Shown here: piece by piece, positions 40,993 through 49,045 of the stretch
Numbering within the stretch: the first letter of the stretch is position 1
How the letters are laid out: every line of letters begins with the position of its first letter
Source of the DNA: Methanospirillum hungatei
Lineage (GTDB): Archaea; Halobacteriota; Methanomicrobia; Methanomicrobiales; Methanospirillaceae
Direction: 5' to 3'
DNA length: 64,000 bases
NCBI RefSeq assembly: GCF_019263745.1
Contig: NZ_CP077107.1
Coordinates: 3,224,001 to 3,288,000, forward strand
The notes under the pieces: generated by a model
The model's input: the letters and a program-made list of their open reading frames with translations, nothing else
The model's database searches: none
What the model was told of the DNA's origin: nothing
Program-made: the position numbers and the translations under genes

Positions 40993-42063
40993 TTACTCAC
41001 CCTCTTCATGGTCATGAAAATGGTGCAGGTCCGGGGTGTGAGGGTGGATATGCTCAACCTGTTCATGTTCATGGGTATGGGCATGGACAACTCCTTTCAT
41101 AGCCGGATCTTGGTGATGACTATGATGCCCATCTTCATGACTATGCCGGTGCTCATGACTGGACGAATCATGAATATGACGATGACCATGCTCTTCGGTG
41201 GCAATCAGCCATGCTCCGGCTGCCATCAGGGGAAGACTCAGCAGTATCTGTAATCCGGGGTTCTCACCAGGGAGTGGAAGAGAGAGGACCAGACCGATAA
41301 ATGGAGCAGTTGCAAATAATGCACCGGTCCGGGCTGATCCCAGAACTCTCATCGCTCGAATGACAAAGAATATCGAAACTCCATACCCGAGGCACCCAAT
41401 GAGAAGGACTGCCGGGATAATTGTCAGGGACGGAGCCGTTTCTCCGATTGCATACCCCAGGCCGACACTGAATATTCCAGCAACAAATCCCTTGACCATA
41501 ACAATCTGGGCGGGTTCTTTTCCTGATATTACACGGGTAAAATTATTATCCAGACCCCAGCAGAAACATGCCAGAATGATAAGGAGTGAACCCGCTGACA
41601 GCCCAAAAGTTCCTGCAGGATCATATGATAAAATAAGGCCACCAAGGGCGACTGCAGTGATGGCATACAGCCCCCGTCTTCCAAGCGGTTCACGAAATCC
41701 AATCACGGCAATCAGGGTTGTAAAAGCCAGCTCAGCATTGATGAGCAGAGAAGCAGTCGATGCCGGAGTAGTAGTAAGGCCGATCATACAGAGGATTGGA
41801 CCGATGATGCTGCCAAAGGCAATGATCCCAACAAGCCAGGGAAGATCAATTCTCCGTATTGGAGACTCGGTCGTCCCTTCCGGATTTGTGAATCTTCGGA
41901 TCAAAAGCCCTCCGGCACCTGCTCCCAGATAGAGTAACCCGACAAGAGTGACTGGACCGATATCGAAAAGGAGAATACGGGAAGCAGGAATAACTGCACC
42001 AAAAAGGGCAGCGGCAAGGAGTGCCATCAGGATCGCGTCCCGGTTGCTGGGTTGCATGATCAT
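40993..42063 (-). CDS. EamA/DMT-family transporter with a His-rich C-terminal tail
   Basis: The first 280 or so residues form about ten hydrophobic segments in the two-repeat pattern of the drug/metabolite transporter superfamily (ALFGAVIPASRILLFDIGP in repeat one, ACFCWGLDNNFTRVIS in repeat two). The last 70 or so residues are a cytoplasmic tail with 23 histidines by hand count, in repeats such as SHEHRHSHEDGHHSHH and HAHTHEHEQVEH. This is typical of metal-binding extensions. A role in Ni, Zn or Co handling is inferred. Met1 or Met3 may be the start. It is co-transcribed with the methyltransferase gene. Confidence 0.85.
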   Translation of the reverse strand: MIMQPSNRDAILMALLAAALFGAVIPASRILLFDIGPVTLVGLLYLGAGAGGLLIRRFTNPEGTTESPIRRIDLPWLVGIIAFGSIIGPILCMIGLTTTPASTASLLINAELAFTTLIAVIGFREPLGRRGLYAITAVALGGLILSYDPAGTFGLSAGSLLIILACFCWGLDNNFTRVISGKEPAQIVMVKGFVAGIFSVGLGYAIGETAPSLTIIPAVLLIGCLGYGVSIFFVIRAMRVLGSARTGALFATAPFIGLVLSLPLPGENPGLQILLSLPLMAAGAWLIATEEHGHRHIHDSSSHEHRHSHEDGHHSHHQDPAMKGVVHAHTHEHEQVEHIHPHTPDLHHFHDHEEGE

Positions 42064-42144
42064 TTTTGCATCTGCGATCGGATAAGCTCTTTTCAGCCTA
42101 ATTTATCTAAATGCCCAATCCATAATAATTATCTCTGGTCGAAT

Positions 42145-42663
42145 ACATGTCCGAATATTCGACTGACTATCCGATCATGGATTGGATATCTTCAGGATTC
42201 CTTTCTTATATCTGAATGCTTTAAGTTTGATTATTCACTCCGTCGTCAGCATGCTCATCAGAAAAAGATCTATGTAATTGGTACTGGTTTTCGGAATACC
42301 GTATCATTCAGATTCTCAGGAGATACCAGACTGTTGTTTGAACAGGCAGTCTGGATGGAATATAAAAGTCGCGGACATGAATTGTTCTGGTTTAAAGCAG
42401 ATGGCGAATGCGATTTCCTCATTTTTGAACAGGGGAAGATCACCACATGTATTCAGGCATGTACTGAGTTGACTATGGAAAACCAGGAACGGGAGATATC
42501 AGGATTACTGGAGGCCATGAAAGAAACGCAGTGCAATGATGGAGTAATACTTACACTTCGGCAATATCAGGACATGGTTATTGAGGGAATAAGGATAAAG
42601 ATACGCCCGTTTTGGAATGCAATACTTGCTGACTGCCCATTAATCCAAAAGTTAAAGTGGTAA
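42145..42663 (+). pseudogene. Remnant of an AAA+ ATPase with DUF4143 and nuclease-like C-terminal domain
   Basis: The readable sequence starts abruptly in the middle of a family I recognise as the DUF4143-type ATPases. It shows IGYLQDSFLISECFKFDYS, then KKIYVIGTGFRN, LLFEQAVWMEYKSRGHELF and the DCDF-like GECDFLIF of the nuclease-like fold. It continues to a natural stop. The Walker motifs and the first half of the protein are absent; upstream sequence in the same frame (NHNNYLWSNT...) does not look coding. The 5' part was probably lost when the neighbouring transporter operon was joined here. The left boundary is approximate. Confidence 0.7.
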
Positions 42664-42687
42664 ACCAGAGACAGGAGACACAATTCC

Positions 42688-42748
42688 CGGAGCCGGAGCA
42701 GCCAGTATGATTCACGCTCTATCATTCAAATGAGGATTTATGACAGAT
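42688..42748 (+). repeat. Decayed copy of the feoA-feoB junction
   Basis: About 60 bases match the end of the second feoA and the start of feoB (46200-46260). The first 21 bases are identical (ending GCAGCCAGTATG), the middle is diverged, and the FeoA stop, GAGG Shine-Dalgarno and start region (TCAAATGAGG, then ATTTATGA) are kept. No open reading frame survives. The stop codon of the XRE gene on the other strand falls inside it. It implies that a second feo locus once stood here. Confidence 0.75.
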
Positions 42749-42971
42749 AAACATCTTCTTCTTCATTGTTATTTTCTTCATCTTCAAAACAGAAGAGTTC
42801 CTCAATGGTCACGTGAAACAGTTTTGCCATTTTATATGCTACATCAATTGAAGGATTATATTTTCCTCCTTCAATTGAATTTACCGTTTTCCTGGTGACC
42901 GATATCTTCCGGGCCAGCTCTTCCTGTGTAAGGTTATGGATTGCCCGGTAAATTCGAATATTATTCTTCAT
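42738..42971 (-). CDS. XRE-family helix-turn-helix regulator
   Basis: The 77-residue protein is almost only a Cro/CI-type DNA-binding domain: RIYRAIHNLTQEELARKISVTRKTVNSIEGGKYNPSIDVAYKMAKLF. A highly acidic tail follows (EDEENNNEEEDV). Its ATG overlaps the stop of the upstream membrane protein gene (TGATG), so they are co-translated. Small XRE regulators of this form often accompany a DUF2178 membrane protein and may be membrane-controlled. The signal is unknown. Confidence 0.92.
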   Translation of the reverse strand: MKNNIRIYRAIHNLTQEELARKISVTRKTVNSIEGGKYNPSIDVAYKMAKLFHVTIEELFCFEDEENNNEEEDVYLS

Positions 42972-43555
42972 CAGGTTTCAGGATCCATTTTTTTATTATA
43001 ATAGTATGAAAATGCTGTAAAAAGACCTGCAATGAGAATTGTCATGATTCCAAATGCAAGACCCATGAACATCGGTCCATCTCTCACCCGGTATCCTAGG
43101 CCGAATAACCGTTCAAGAGAGAACAGTTCATCTCCGGAAATATTGTCCATATCCTGAATAAACAAACGTTCATCATACATCGGATGAAAACCCGGGTACC
43201 AGACTGTGAAATGAACTGTGGCCGACCCATTATCAAAAGTATGAATCCCGGAACCAAGACCTCCTCCGTTGCCCCAATAGAGCATCATCGTGCAGGCAAA
43301 CAATATCGCACCAAGCACCGTAAGAATTTCAAGAGTCCGTATTGCTGCTTTCCCGCTGATTGCTTTAGATAAATCATCGGTCATGACTTCATTAATCCGC
43401 CGGTGAAACACAAATGCCACGATTATCGCAATAATCACCACAAGAGCGATAATAAGCAGACTTCCCACTGCAATCCCAAGCCCTAAGCCCAGAATGATAC
43501 CCAAACAGATTCCGGCCAGACACAGGTAATATGTCATTTTGCTTATACCAGTCAT
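42971..43555 (-). CDS. DUF2178-like membrane protein
   Basis: The ATG at 43555 gives 194 residues; a GTG at 43564 is in frame upstream. Four hydrophobic segments are seen (near 6-30, 31-50, 75-98 and 160-185), with a soluble loop of about 60 residues between the third and fourth (WYPGFHPMYDERLFIQDM). The segment INEVMTDDLSKAISGKAAIRTLE resembles the linker of DUF2178 proteins, which commonly precede XRE regulators as here. The family assignment is by pattern. A GTAAC-ACAT-GTTAC inverted repeat lies just before the start. Confidence 0.7.
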   Translation of the reverse strand: MTGISKMTYYLCLAGICLGIILGLGLGIAVGSLLIIALVVIIAIIVAFVFHRRINEVMTDDLSKAISGKAAIRTLEILTVLGAILFACTMMLYWGNGGGLGSGIHTFDNGSATVHFTVWYPGFHPMYDERLFIQDMDNISGDELFSLERLFGLGYRVRDGPMFMGLAFGIMTILIAGLFTAFSYYYNKKMDPET

Positions 43556-43557
43556 AT

Positions 43558-43604
43558 GTAACACATGTTACTCTTTTAGAGTAAATAGTTTCTCATGTCT
43601 AAAA
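43558..43604 (-). promoter_or_regulatory. Inverted repeats before the DUF2178-XRE operon
   Basis: GTAAC (43558-43562) and GTTAC (43567-43571), separated by ACAT, lie directly before the ATG. Slightly further up, TTTTAGA (43574-43580) and TCTAAAA (43598-43604) form a second inverted repeat with a 17-base spacer. Position suggests autoregulation by the XRE protein. No clear Shine-Dalgarno is seen. Confidence 0.4.
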
Positions 43605-43970
43605 ACCACACATGATCAAGATGTAAAAAAACCATGGAAAACATCCAAAATTGATTATTGATGATGAAAAGAGAAAAACCGCGTATTATACAGATATATG
43701 AACATCATAAGGATGAATATAATCAGGAAAAATAGCAGAGTATCTCCAACCAGGTTTTCAGGATGTAGTCTCTGGACGATCTCAATTTCTGCGATATATG
43801 CATGAGTTGACATGAGACATCAACAGACAAATACTCCACGTAAACTACCATTAAACTTTTCATTGAGGTGTGTTGGATTTAAAAATTTTTATCACCATTT
43901 TCTGAAAATTAACATCGGCAAATTAAAAAACAAATACTCCATATCTATCAATCTCGAGTGAGGTGTGTAG
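43605..43970. repeat. Intergenic stretch with a duplicated leader segment
   Basis: No gene is evident in these 366 bases. Two elements occur twice in the same order: ACAAATACTCCA at 43827-43838 and 43930-43941, and TGAGGTGTGT at 43864-43873 and 43959-43968. The second TGAGGTGTGT is the Shine-Dalgarno of the secreted-protein gene at 43971. The first copy is followed by GGATTT and no start codon. This looks like a tandem duplication of the 5' leader. Confidence 0.5.
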
Positions 43971-44666
43971 ATGAAACATATTCTCTTAATTGGTTTGGTA
44001 ATGACAATTACTCTGCTTCTCATTGTCCCAGGGTGGGCGGATGAAAAAACAGAAATAAATGGTTCTGACGTAGAAAATTGGATTGGAACCTGGACAGATG
44101 TTAATCATACGATTTCAATTGAACAGAATGGAACTGAATTGATTGGAATCGGAACTCCATTTAAACCAGATGAAGATTATTCCTTTTTACTCACGGGAAC
44201 TATATCTGAAGATGGTACAGTATATCAAACAGTAATGAAATCATCTGGAACCAGAAATCTTCAAATTTCAGATGATTTAATGTCATTTTCAGGAACTGGA
44301 ACAGTTGATTCAGTCGATAATTCCAGTGATCCATATACCTATGTGATAAATGCAACCAGGAATGGAACCACGACTGATCCGGATAATCTCTGGACAGGAG
44401 AATGGCTGTCTAGAAATAACTCTATCATCTTCGATCAGAATGGTACTATTGTCACCGGGAAAGCCTATTTTATTCCAGATCCTACATATACTGAAGAGTT
44501 TGAAGGAACTGTCATAGATGATGGAAAATCCGTGTTTATGACCTGGTCATATGAAGAGGATGTAAACTTCATTCTATCTGATGATGGTATGAACCTTATT
44601 GAGACAGAATGTGGAGAAAAAGAAATCGCAAATGGAGAACTTTGTTTCAACCTGACAAAAGCATAG
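43971..44666 (+). CDS. Secreted two-repeat protein of unknown function
   Basis: The 231-residue protein has a signal peptide (MKHILLIGLVMTITLLLIVPGWADE). The mature part is two similar beta-rich repeats of about 95 residues: ENWIGTWTDVNHTISIEQNGTELIG in the first aligns with NLWTGEWLSRNNSIIFDQNGTIVTG in the second. Each ends in a strand like LQISDDLMSFSG or FILSDDGMNLIE. This pattern suggests a small beta-barrel or lipocalin-like fold, but I do not recognise a named family. NxS/T sequons are frequent, as in archaeal surface proteins. The Shine-Dalgarno is GAGGTG just before the ATG. Confidence 0.75.
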   Translation: MKHILLIGLVMTITLLLIVPGWADEKTEINGSDVENWIGTWTDVNHTISIEQNGTELIGIGTPFKPDEDYSFLLTGTISEDGTVYQTVMKSSGTRNLQISDDLMSFSGTGTVDSVDNSSDPYTYVINATRNGTTTDPDNLWTGEWLSRNNSIIFDQNGTIVTGKAYFIPDPTYTEEFEGTVIDDGKSVFMTWSYEEDVNFILSDDGMNLIETECGEKEIANGELCFNLTKA

Positions 44667-44762
44667 CAATCTTGAATATCTCTTTTTTTTAAGATCATTT
44701 TTCCAGTAAAGTCAAAACCTGGTATACCATACTGGGAGAAAAAAAATAGATTGAGTATCTCT

Positions 44763-45398
44763 TCAGGATACCGGAGCCTCAGTCGGGGCTATTGTATTAC
44801 TCACTGTCGGAACCGGCCGGGGTTTATAGGTTGTAGTCGGGACCGGTGTCGGTTTTTGATTTTCAACCACACAGAGTTCATTCACCGAAGGATGAAGTGG
44901 AATAACCGATGCTGCTATCACAGAAAACTCTTCTGACTTTTCCTTTGCATCATCCATGGTCTCGTATGAACCAAAGACTGCAACAACATTGCCATGAATC
45001 AGTCTTAAGAAGAGATTTGAAGTCTTTCCATCAGAATATTTTCCATACTGGGTTACATTGTCAGTGCCATATTCCGGTTCTGAAAGGCTTGCAATACCCG
45101 CTTTTGCATTAAATATATCAAGGTTGACTTTCAGGTTCTCCTCAATTACCTGCGAACAATTCATATTCTGATATACCTGAATTGAAATCACATTGGTAAT
45201 ATCATTGTTATCCATAACACCGGTTGCCATTCCTGCATAGGAGTTGACAGCAAAATGAGACCAATCTGCAGGCAATTTCACTACAAATTGATCATTAATC
45301 GTCTGGTTGGCAGAAGTTCCTGACTCAGCTGCAGAGACAGGAAGAAGAATGGCAGCAATCAAAATACAAAAACAACTGCATATTCGAAATAGATCCAT
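44763..45398 (-). CDS. Secreted protein with Pro/Thr-rich C terminus, function unknown
   Basis: The ATG at 45398 gives MDLFRICSCFCILIAAILLPVSAAE, a good signal peptide, with GTGAT before it as Shine-Dalgarno; the frame is open further upstream but without signal-peptide sense. The 211-residue protein has a globular part (about 30-170, FVVKLPADWSHFAVNSYAGMA) resembling PsbP-like or stress-response secreted domains, only weakly. It ends in a proline/threonine spacer (KPTPVPTTTYKPRPVPT) typical of surface-attached proteins. It is divergent from the feo operon and shares its upstream region. Confidence 0.7.
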   Translation of the reverse strand: MDLFRICSCFCILIAAILLPVSAAESGTSANQTINDQFVVKLPADWSHFAVNSYAGMATGVMDNNDITNVISIQVYQNMNCSQVIEENLKVNLDIFNAKAGIASLSEPEYGTDNVTQYGKYSDGKTSNLFLRLIHGNVVAVFGSYETMDDAKEKSEEFSVIAASVIPLHPSVNELCVVENQKPTPVPTTTYKPRPVPTVSNTIAPTEAPVS

Positions 45399-45770
45399 AC
45401 TATCACGTTCGATTGGGAAGACTATGAGGTTTCTGGTGTTAACCAGAGAGGCTGTAGATGTAAACACAATATCTGGTAAGTTCCAGGATTTCTTCCCGCG
45501 TTTTTCCCCAGAGAAAATAAACCAAAGGACAAAAGATTGAAAATTGAAAGTTTAAACAAAATTTAAGGAAATTAATGGTAGATCTAACAAACCAATGTAA
45601 GATATTAATTTTTTCTGTAGTAATTTGCAAATGAGCAAAATTAATTGTTCGTTTCATTATATTCTTGTTTAATGTAATTATTTTGAGATGTAGAAATTCT
45701 ATTTAGGATCCACTAATTTAATATATTTAAACATAATAATTTAGATGAGTCTAAAATTATTAGGTGAATC
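45399..45770. promoter_or_regulatory. Divergent upstream region with two TTTAG-N6-CTAAW operators at the feo promoter
   Basis: These 372 bases hold no gene. A TATA-like box (TTTAATATATTTAA, about 45716-45730) lies before feoA. It is flanked by two inverted repeats of one type: TTTAG-GATCCA-CTAAT at 45702-45717 and TTTAG-ATGAGT-CTAAA at 45740-45755. The second would overlap the expected transcription start, leaving a leader of about 20 bases with a GGTGA Shine-Dalgarno at 45763-45767. The layout is that of a repressor-controlled iron operon. DtxR-family proteins bind similar TTAGG/CCTAA-type repeats, so the DtxR-kinase fusion or the DtxR at 38249 are candidates. Confidence 0.65.
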
Positions 45771-46013
45771 ATGGCCACCATTACACTCGAGAAATTACCA
45801 CCCGGATCATCGGGAACGATTACGTCAATTCTTGGTGATTCAGTTATTCGCCGTAGATTAATGGAAATGGGAGTACTTCCCGGTTCAGAGTTAACCCTCA
45901 TTAAGTGGGCCCCTCTTGGAGATCCTGCTGAATGCAGTATCCGTGGGTACAAATTGTCTCTTCGGAGAGCAGAAGCAGCTTTGATCACTGTTGAACCAAA
46001 ACTGAGGAAGTGA
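45771..46013 (+). CDS. feoA: Ferrous iron transport protein FeoA (first copy)
   Basis: This is an 80-residue SH3-like protein with the FeoA pattern: LPPGSSGTITSILGDSVIRRRLMEMGVLPGSELTLI, then DPAECSIRGYKLSLRRAEAALI. FeoA is a small cytosolic partner of the FeoB transporter. It starts the operon feoA-feoA-feoB. The Shine-Dalgarno GGTGA is four bases before the ATG. Only six bases separate it from the next feoA. Confidence 0.93.
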   Translation: MATITLEKLPPGSSGTITSILGDSVIRRRLMEMGVLPGSELTLIKWAPLGDPAECSIRGYKLSLRRAEAALITVEPKLRK

Positions 46014-46019
46014 TGTATT

Positions 46020-46244
46020 ATGGTTCCCTTAAGCCTTTCAAAAGCCGGAGACCAGGTTGTAGTCCGGTCTATATGTGGAACTGGTCACCTGGCAAAAACA
46101 CTTGGTCAACTTGGGATCATAATCGGAATTGAACTTACCATTATTCAAAAAGCAAAAGAATCTGTGATTGTCCGGATTGGAGAGAGTAGATATGCTCTTG
46201 GAGCCGGAGCAGCCAGTATGGTTCTCGTCGAACCACTCAAATGA
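46020..46244 (+). CDS. feoA: Ferrous iron transport protein FeoA (second copy)
   Basis: This is a 74-residue FeoA-type SH3-like protein: LSKAGDQVVVRSICGTGHLAKTLGQLGIIIGIELTII, then IVRIGESRYALGAGAASMVLV. It is clearly diverged from the first copy, so the two may form a heteromeric partner for FeoB, as in other organisms with paired FeoA proteins. Its stop codon overlaps the Shine-Dalgarno of feoB (ATGAGG), giving tight coupling. A decayed duplicate of this 3' end lies at 42688-42748. Confidence 0.9.
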   Translation: MVPLSLSKAGDQVVVRSICGTGHLAKTLGQLGIIIGIELTIIQKAKESVIVRIGESRYALGAGAASMVLVEPLK

Positions 46245-46251
46245 GGAATTT

Positions 46252-48240
46252 ATGAAAGATATTCGTATATTACTTACAGGAAACCCCAATGTGGGAAAAA
46301 CCACCCTGTTTAACAGCATATGTGGAGTTCATCAACACACTGGGAATTATCCAGGAGTGACTGTTGAGATAAAAGAAGGAAAACGACAAATAAATGAATA
46401 TTCATTGATTGTCTCCGATCTCCCCGGAACGTACAGTCTTTCTGCCTTTACTCCGGACGAACAGGTTGCTCGTGATGCACTTCTGACCTCACATCCTGAT
46501 GCTGTTGTTCAGATTATTGATGCCACAAATGTTGAGAGAAACCTGTTTTTAACGACTCAACTGATGGAAATTGGCATTCCAATGGTAATAGCTCTGAATA
46601 TGTGCGATCTGGCAGATGAACAGGGAATTTCCATTGATGCAGAGTGTCTTGAAAAGAATCTAAAAATTCCAGTCGTTCGGATTGTAGCACGAAAAGGAGA
46701 GGGAATAGACACATTAATCGATACAATCATCAGAGTCACAAAAGAGAAATCTTCCGTCCAATCAAAAGAGATCGAATATCCACATTCTGTCACATCTCAT
46801 ATCAACGAAATTGGATCATTTCTCACCTCTCACTCATCATCCCTAGGAAGTTTATCACCACAGTATGCAGCAATCCGGCTTATGGAAGGGGATGAACACC
46901 TTGAAAAAATGCTCCATGATAAGGGACTTGCGATTCCATTTATTGACAAGGCGGATCCGGCAGAGCGGGATGGAATTGCAGAAGATATTCTACTGGCACG
47001 ATACCGGACAGCAGAAGAAATCACTACTTGTTCGGTTACATGCACCATGGGGCGTGTTATGCCTGCAGATCTTATTGATCAGGTATTGACACACCGAATC
47101 TTTGGAATCCCAATCTTCCTTTCATGTATGTGGTTTGCATTCCAGCTCACCTTTAGTGCATCCAATCCATTCCTTGTAGGAATAGAGTACGTTTTCGGGT
47201 ATTTCACTGAATTGATGAATAACGTCGACATGGATCCATTTATCCGGTCCTTCCTGTCTGATGGAGTAATTGGTGGTGTTGGTTCAGTGCTTGTCTTTGT
47301 TCCAAGCATATTTGTCATGTTTTTGCTACTCTCTATCCTTGAAGATACCGGATACCTAGCGAGGGCCGCTTTTGTAATGGATAGGCTCATGCATTCAGTC
47401 GGGCTTCATGGGCGTTCATTCATTCCGTTCCTCATAGGTTTTGGATGTAATGTGCCGGCCATCATGGCAACCAGAACACTCCAAAGCAAAGCAGACCGGA
47501 TAATTACCATTATCACTATCCCGTTCATGTCCTGTGCAGCACGGCTTCCGGTATATGTTCTCTTCGCGGGTGTATTCTTCGGAGCAGCAGCAGGAAATGT
47601 TATATTCTTCCTGTATGTCCTTGGAATCGCGGTTGCAATCCTGTCAGCTCTGATATTCCGGCGTCTGGTGTTCAAAGATGAGCCATCTCCCTTCATCATG
47701 GAACTGCCACCATACCGGAGACCAAGCGGATTTGCTGCAGCGGTCCATATGTGGTTTAAAGGCAGGGAATATCTGAAACGTGCAGGTCTTGTCATATTTG
47801 GAGGAGTTATCGTCGTCTGGGCATTAGCAACCCTTCCGGTAGGAGTGGAATATGGATCTGCAGAAAGCCTTGCAGGAATCATCGGGCAAGCATTTCAACC
47901 AATATTTGCTCCGCTTGGGTTTAACTGGCAATTGGTTGTAGGACTCATCTTCGGATTCATCGCGAAAGAAGTGGTTGTAGGATCTCTTGGAACCCTCTAT
48001 GGAGGAGAAGAGATGCTTGAATCATCCCTTGCTGCAGACCCGACTTTAAGTCCGGTAATTGCCCTTGCATACATGGTCTTTGTCCTCCTCTACCTTCCCT
48101 GTGTGGCTGCACTGGGAGTAATCAGGCAGGAGATGGGGAACTGGAAATGGACGGGAATTGCAATCGGATGGGGAATACTCGTCGCATATGTCTTCGCGTT
48201 CATCATATTACACGTAGGTTCACTCGTAATCGGAGCATAA
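46252..48240 (+). CDS. feoB: Ferrous iron transporter FeoB
   Basis: This 662-residue protein imports Fe(II). The N-terminal G domain has G1 GNPNVGKTTLF, G3 DLPGTYSLSAF and G4 ALNMCD; a helical spacer follows, then the membrane domain with about eight helices. The two Gate segments contain the signature GFGCNVPAIMATRTL and FMSCAARLPVYVLFAG. GAGG just upstream supports the ATG at 46252, although the frame is open to 46168. Its stop is three bases before the next gene, so the transporter is part of a six-gene operon. Confidence 0.97.
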   Translation: MKDIRILLTGNPNVGKTTLFNSICGVHQHTGNYPGVTVEIKEGKRQINEYSLIVSDLPGTYSLSAFTPDEQVARDALLTSHPDAVVQIIDATNVERNLFLTTQLMEIGIPMVIALNMCDLADEQGISIDAECLEKNLKIPVVRIVARKGEGIDTLIDTIIRVTKEKSSVQSKEIEYPHSVTSHINEIGSFLTSHSSSLGSLSPQYAAIRLMEGDEHLEKMLHDKGLAIPFIDKADPAERDGIAEDILLARYRTAEEITTCSVTCTMGRVMPADLIDQVLTHRIFGIPIFLSCMWFAFQLTFSASNPFLVGIEYVFGYFTELMNNVDMDPFIRSFLSDGVIGGVGSVLVFVPSIFVMFLLLSILEDTGYLARAAFVMDRLMHSVGLHGRSFIPFLIGFGCNVPAIMATRTLQSKADRIITIITIPFMSCAARLPVYVLFAGVFFGAAAGNVIFFLYVLGIAVAILSALIFRRLVFKDEPSPFIMELPPYRRPSGFAAAVHMWFKGREYLKRAGLVIFGGVIVVWALATLPVGVEYGSAESLAGIIGQAFQPIFAPLGFNWQLVVGLIFGFIAKEVVVGSLGTLYGGEEMLESSLAADPTLSPVIALAYMVFVLLYLPCVAALGVIRQEMGNWKWTGIAIGWGILVAYVFAFIILHVGSLVIGA

Positions 48241-48243
48241 ATC

Positions 48244-48690
48244 ATGGAAAATACAACATACCCTCACCAATATCTTTATGGATGGACAGGACTTGTAGCA
48301 CTGACCACCTTTGTCGCAGGACTCCTCTCAATCCTTGAAGGGGCCGGGATCGTAACCGGATTATTTATCTTACCGGATATTCCGGGAGGATGCATCCTGA
48401 TCATGATATCAGCATTGTTTGGATCTGCCTTCTTAAAAGGCAAAACAGATCGCCCAGGCTGGATAAGTTTCTCATATATCGGAGCTCTCCTCCTTGTAGT
48501 GTTCGCGGGATGTGCCATACTTGTTGAAGGTGGAAATGTGCTCACCCTCATCATGGAAGGTGAAGAAGCAAATCTCCTGACAATCATCAGTTCATCTTTC
48601 ATTTGGGCAGCAATTCTTGTGTTGCCACTTCTGGCCGGAGTATCAAAACTCTTATACGGATGTTCATGTGGTGGTGAATACTGTGAGTGA
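48244..48690 (+). CDS. Four-helix membrane protein of the feo operon
   Basis: The 148-residue protein starts three bases after feoB and has four hydrophobic segments (about 14-40, 43-60, 75-95 and 112-138). It ends in a small Cys motif, GCSCGGEYCE, on the side after the last helix. I do not recognise the family. Its place in the operon suggests a role as accessory subunit or regulator of FeoB, and the Cys tail may bind metal. The next gene overlaps its last eight bases. Confidence 0.75.
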   Translation: MENTTYPHQYLYGWTGLVALTTFVAGLLSILEGAGIVTGLFILPDIPGGCILIMISALFGSAFLKGKTDRPGWISFSYIGALLLVVFAGCAILVEGGNVLTLIMEGEEANLLTIISSSFIWAAILVLPLLAGVSKLLYGCSCGGEYCE

Positions 48691-49045
48691 AGGTCTTGAA
48701 ATCCTTCATCTTATCAGCCAGAGGGGGGGATGCCTCCTCTCCGAACTTGCCACCGAACTTGGGATTCCGAAAAACTCGGTACAATCCTGGGTATCTATGC
48801 TGTGTAGCACCGGATACCTGAAACGTGACGGAGAGGAATTATCGGAATGTTCCTGCAGGAAAAGTAGCATGAAATGTGTCTGTTGTCATTGTTCCTGTGA
48901 AGAAAAGACGGTATCCAGTGAAAACAGAATTGAACTTACCGAACGTGGGCGTTCTCTCATCAGGAGGAAATGGGATGAAAAAACCGGATCAGAAATTATC
49001 TCAAGCAATGGAAGATTATCTCGAAACAATATATGTACTCAGTAA
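48683..49045 (+). CDS. FeoC-like winged-helix protein with a dense Cys cluster
   Basis: The GTG at 48683 is chosen because GGTGGTGA (48670-48677) lies five bases upstream. The 120-residue protein has a winged helix (about 5-50: LEILHLISQRGGCLLSELATELGIPKNSVQSWVSMLCSTGYL). It is followed by a loop with seven cysteines in 18 residues (ECSCRKSSMKCVCCHCSC). This matches the layout of FeoC, whose wing loop holds cysteines that can bind an iron-sulphur cluster, but the cluster here is denser and the protein longer. It could sense iron or oxygen and act on feo transcription or FeoB stability. The 3' end overlaps the next gene by 71 bases. Confidence 0.75.
   Translation: MSEGLEILHLISQRGGCLLSELATELGIPKNSVQSWVSMLCSTGYLKRDGEELSECSCRKSSMKCVCCHCSCEEKTVSSENRIELTERGRSLIRRKWDEKTGSEIISSNGRLSRNNICTQ

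Noticed and set aside
41198-41932. A 244-codon plus-strand frame opposite the EamA transporter gene.
   Set aside because: Its protein is Pro/Arg/Ser-rich without domain sense, as expected for the antisense of a membrane protein gene with biased codons.
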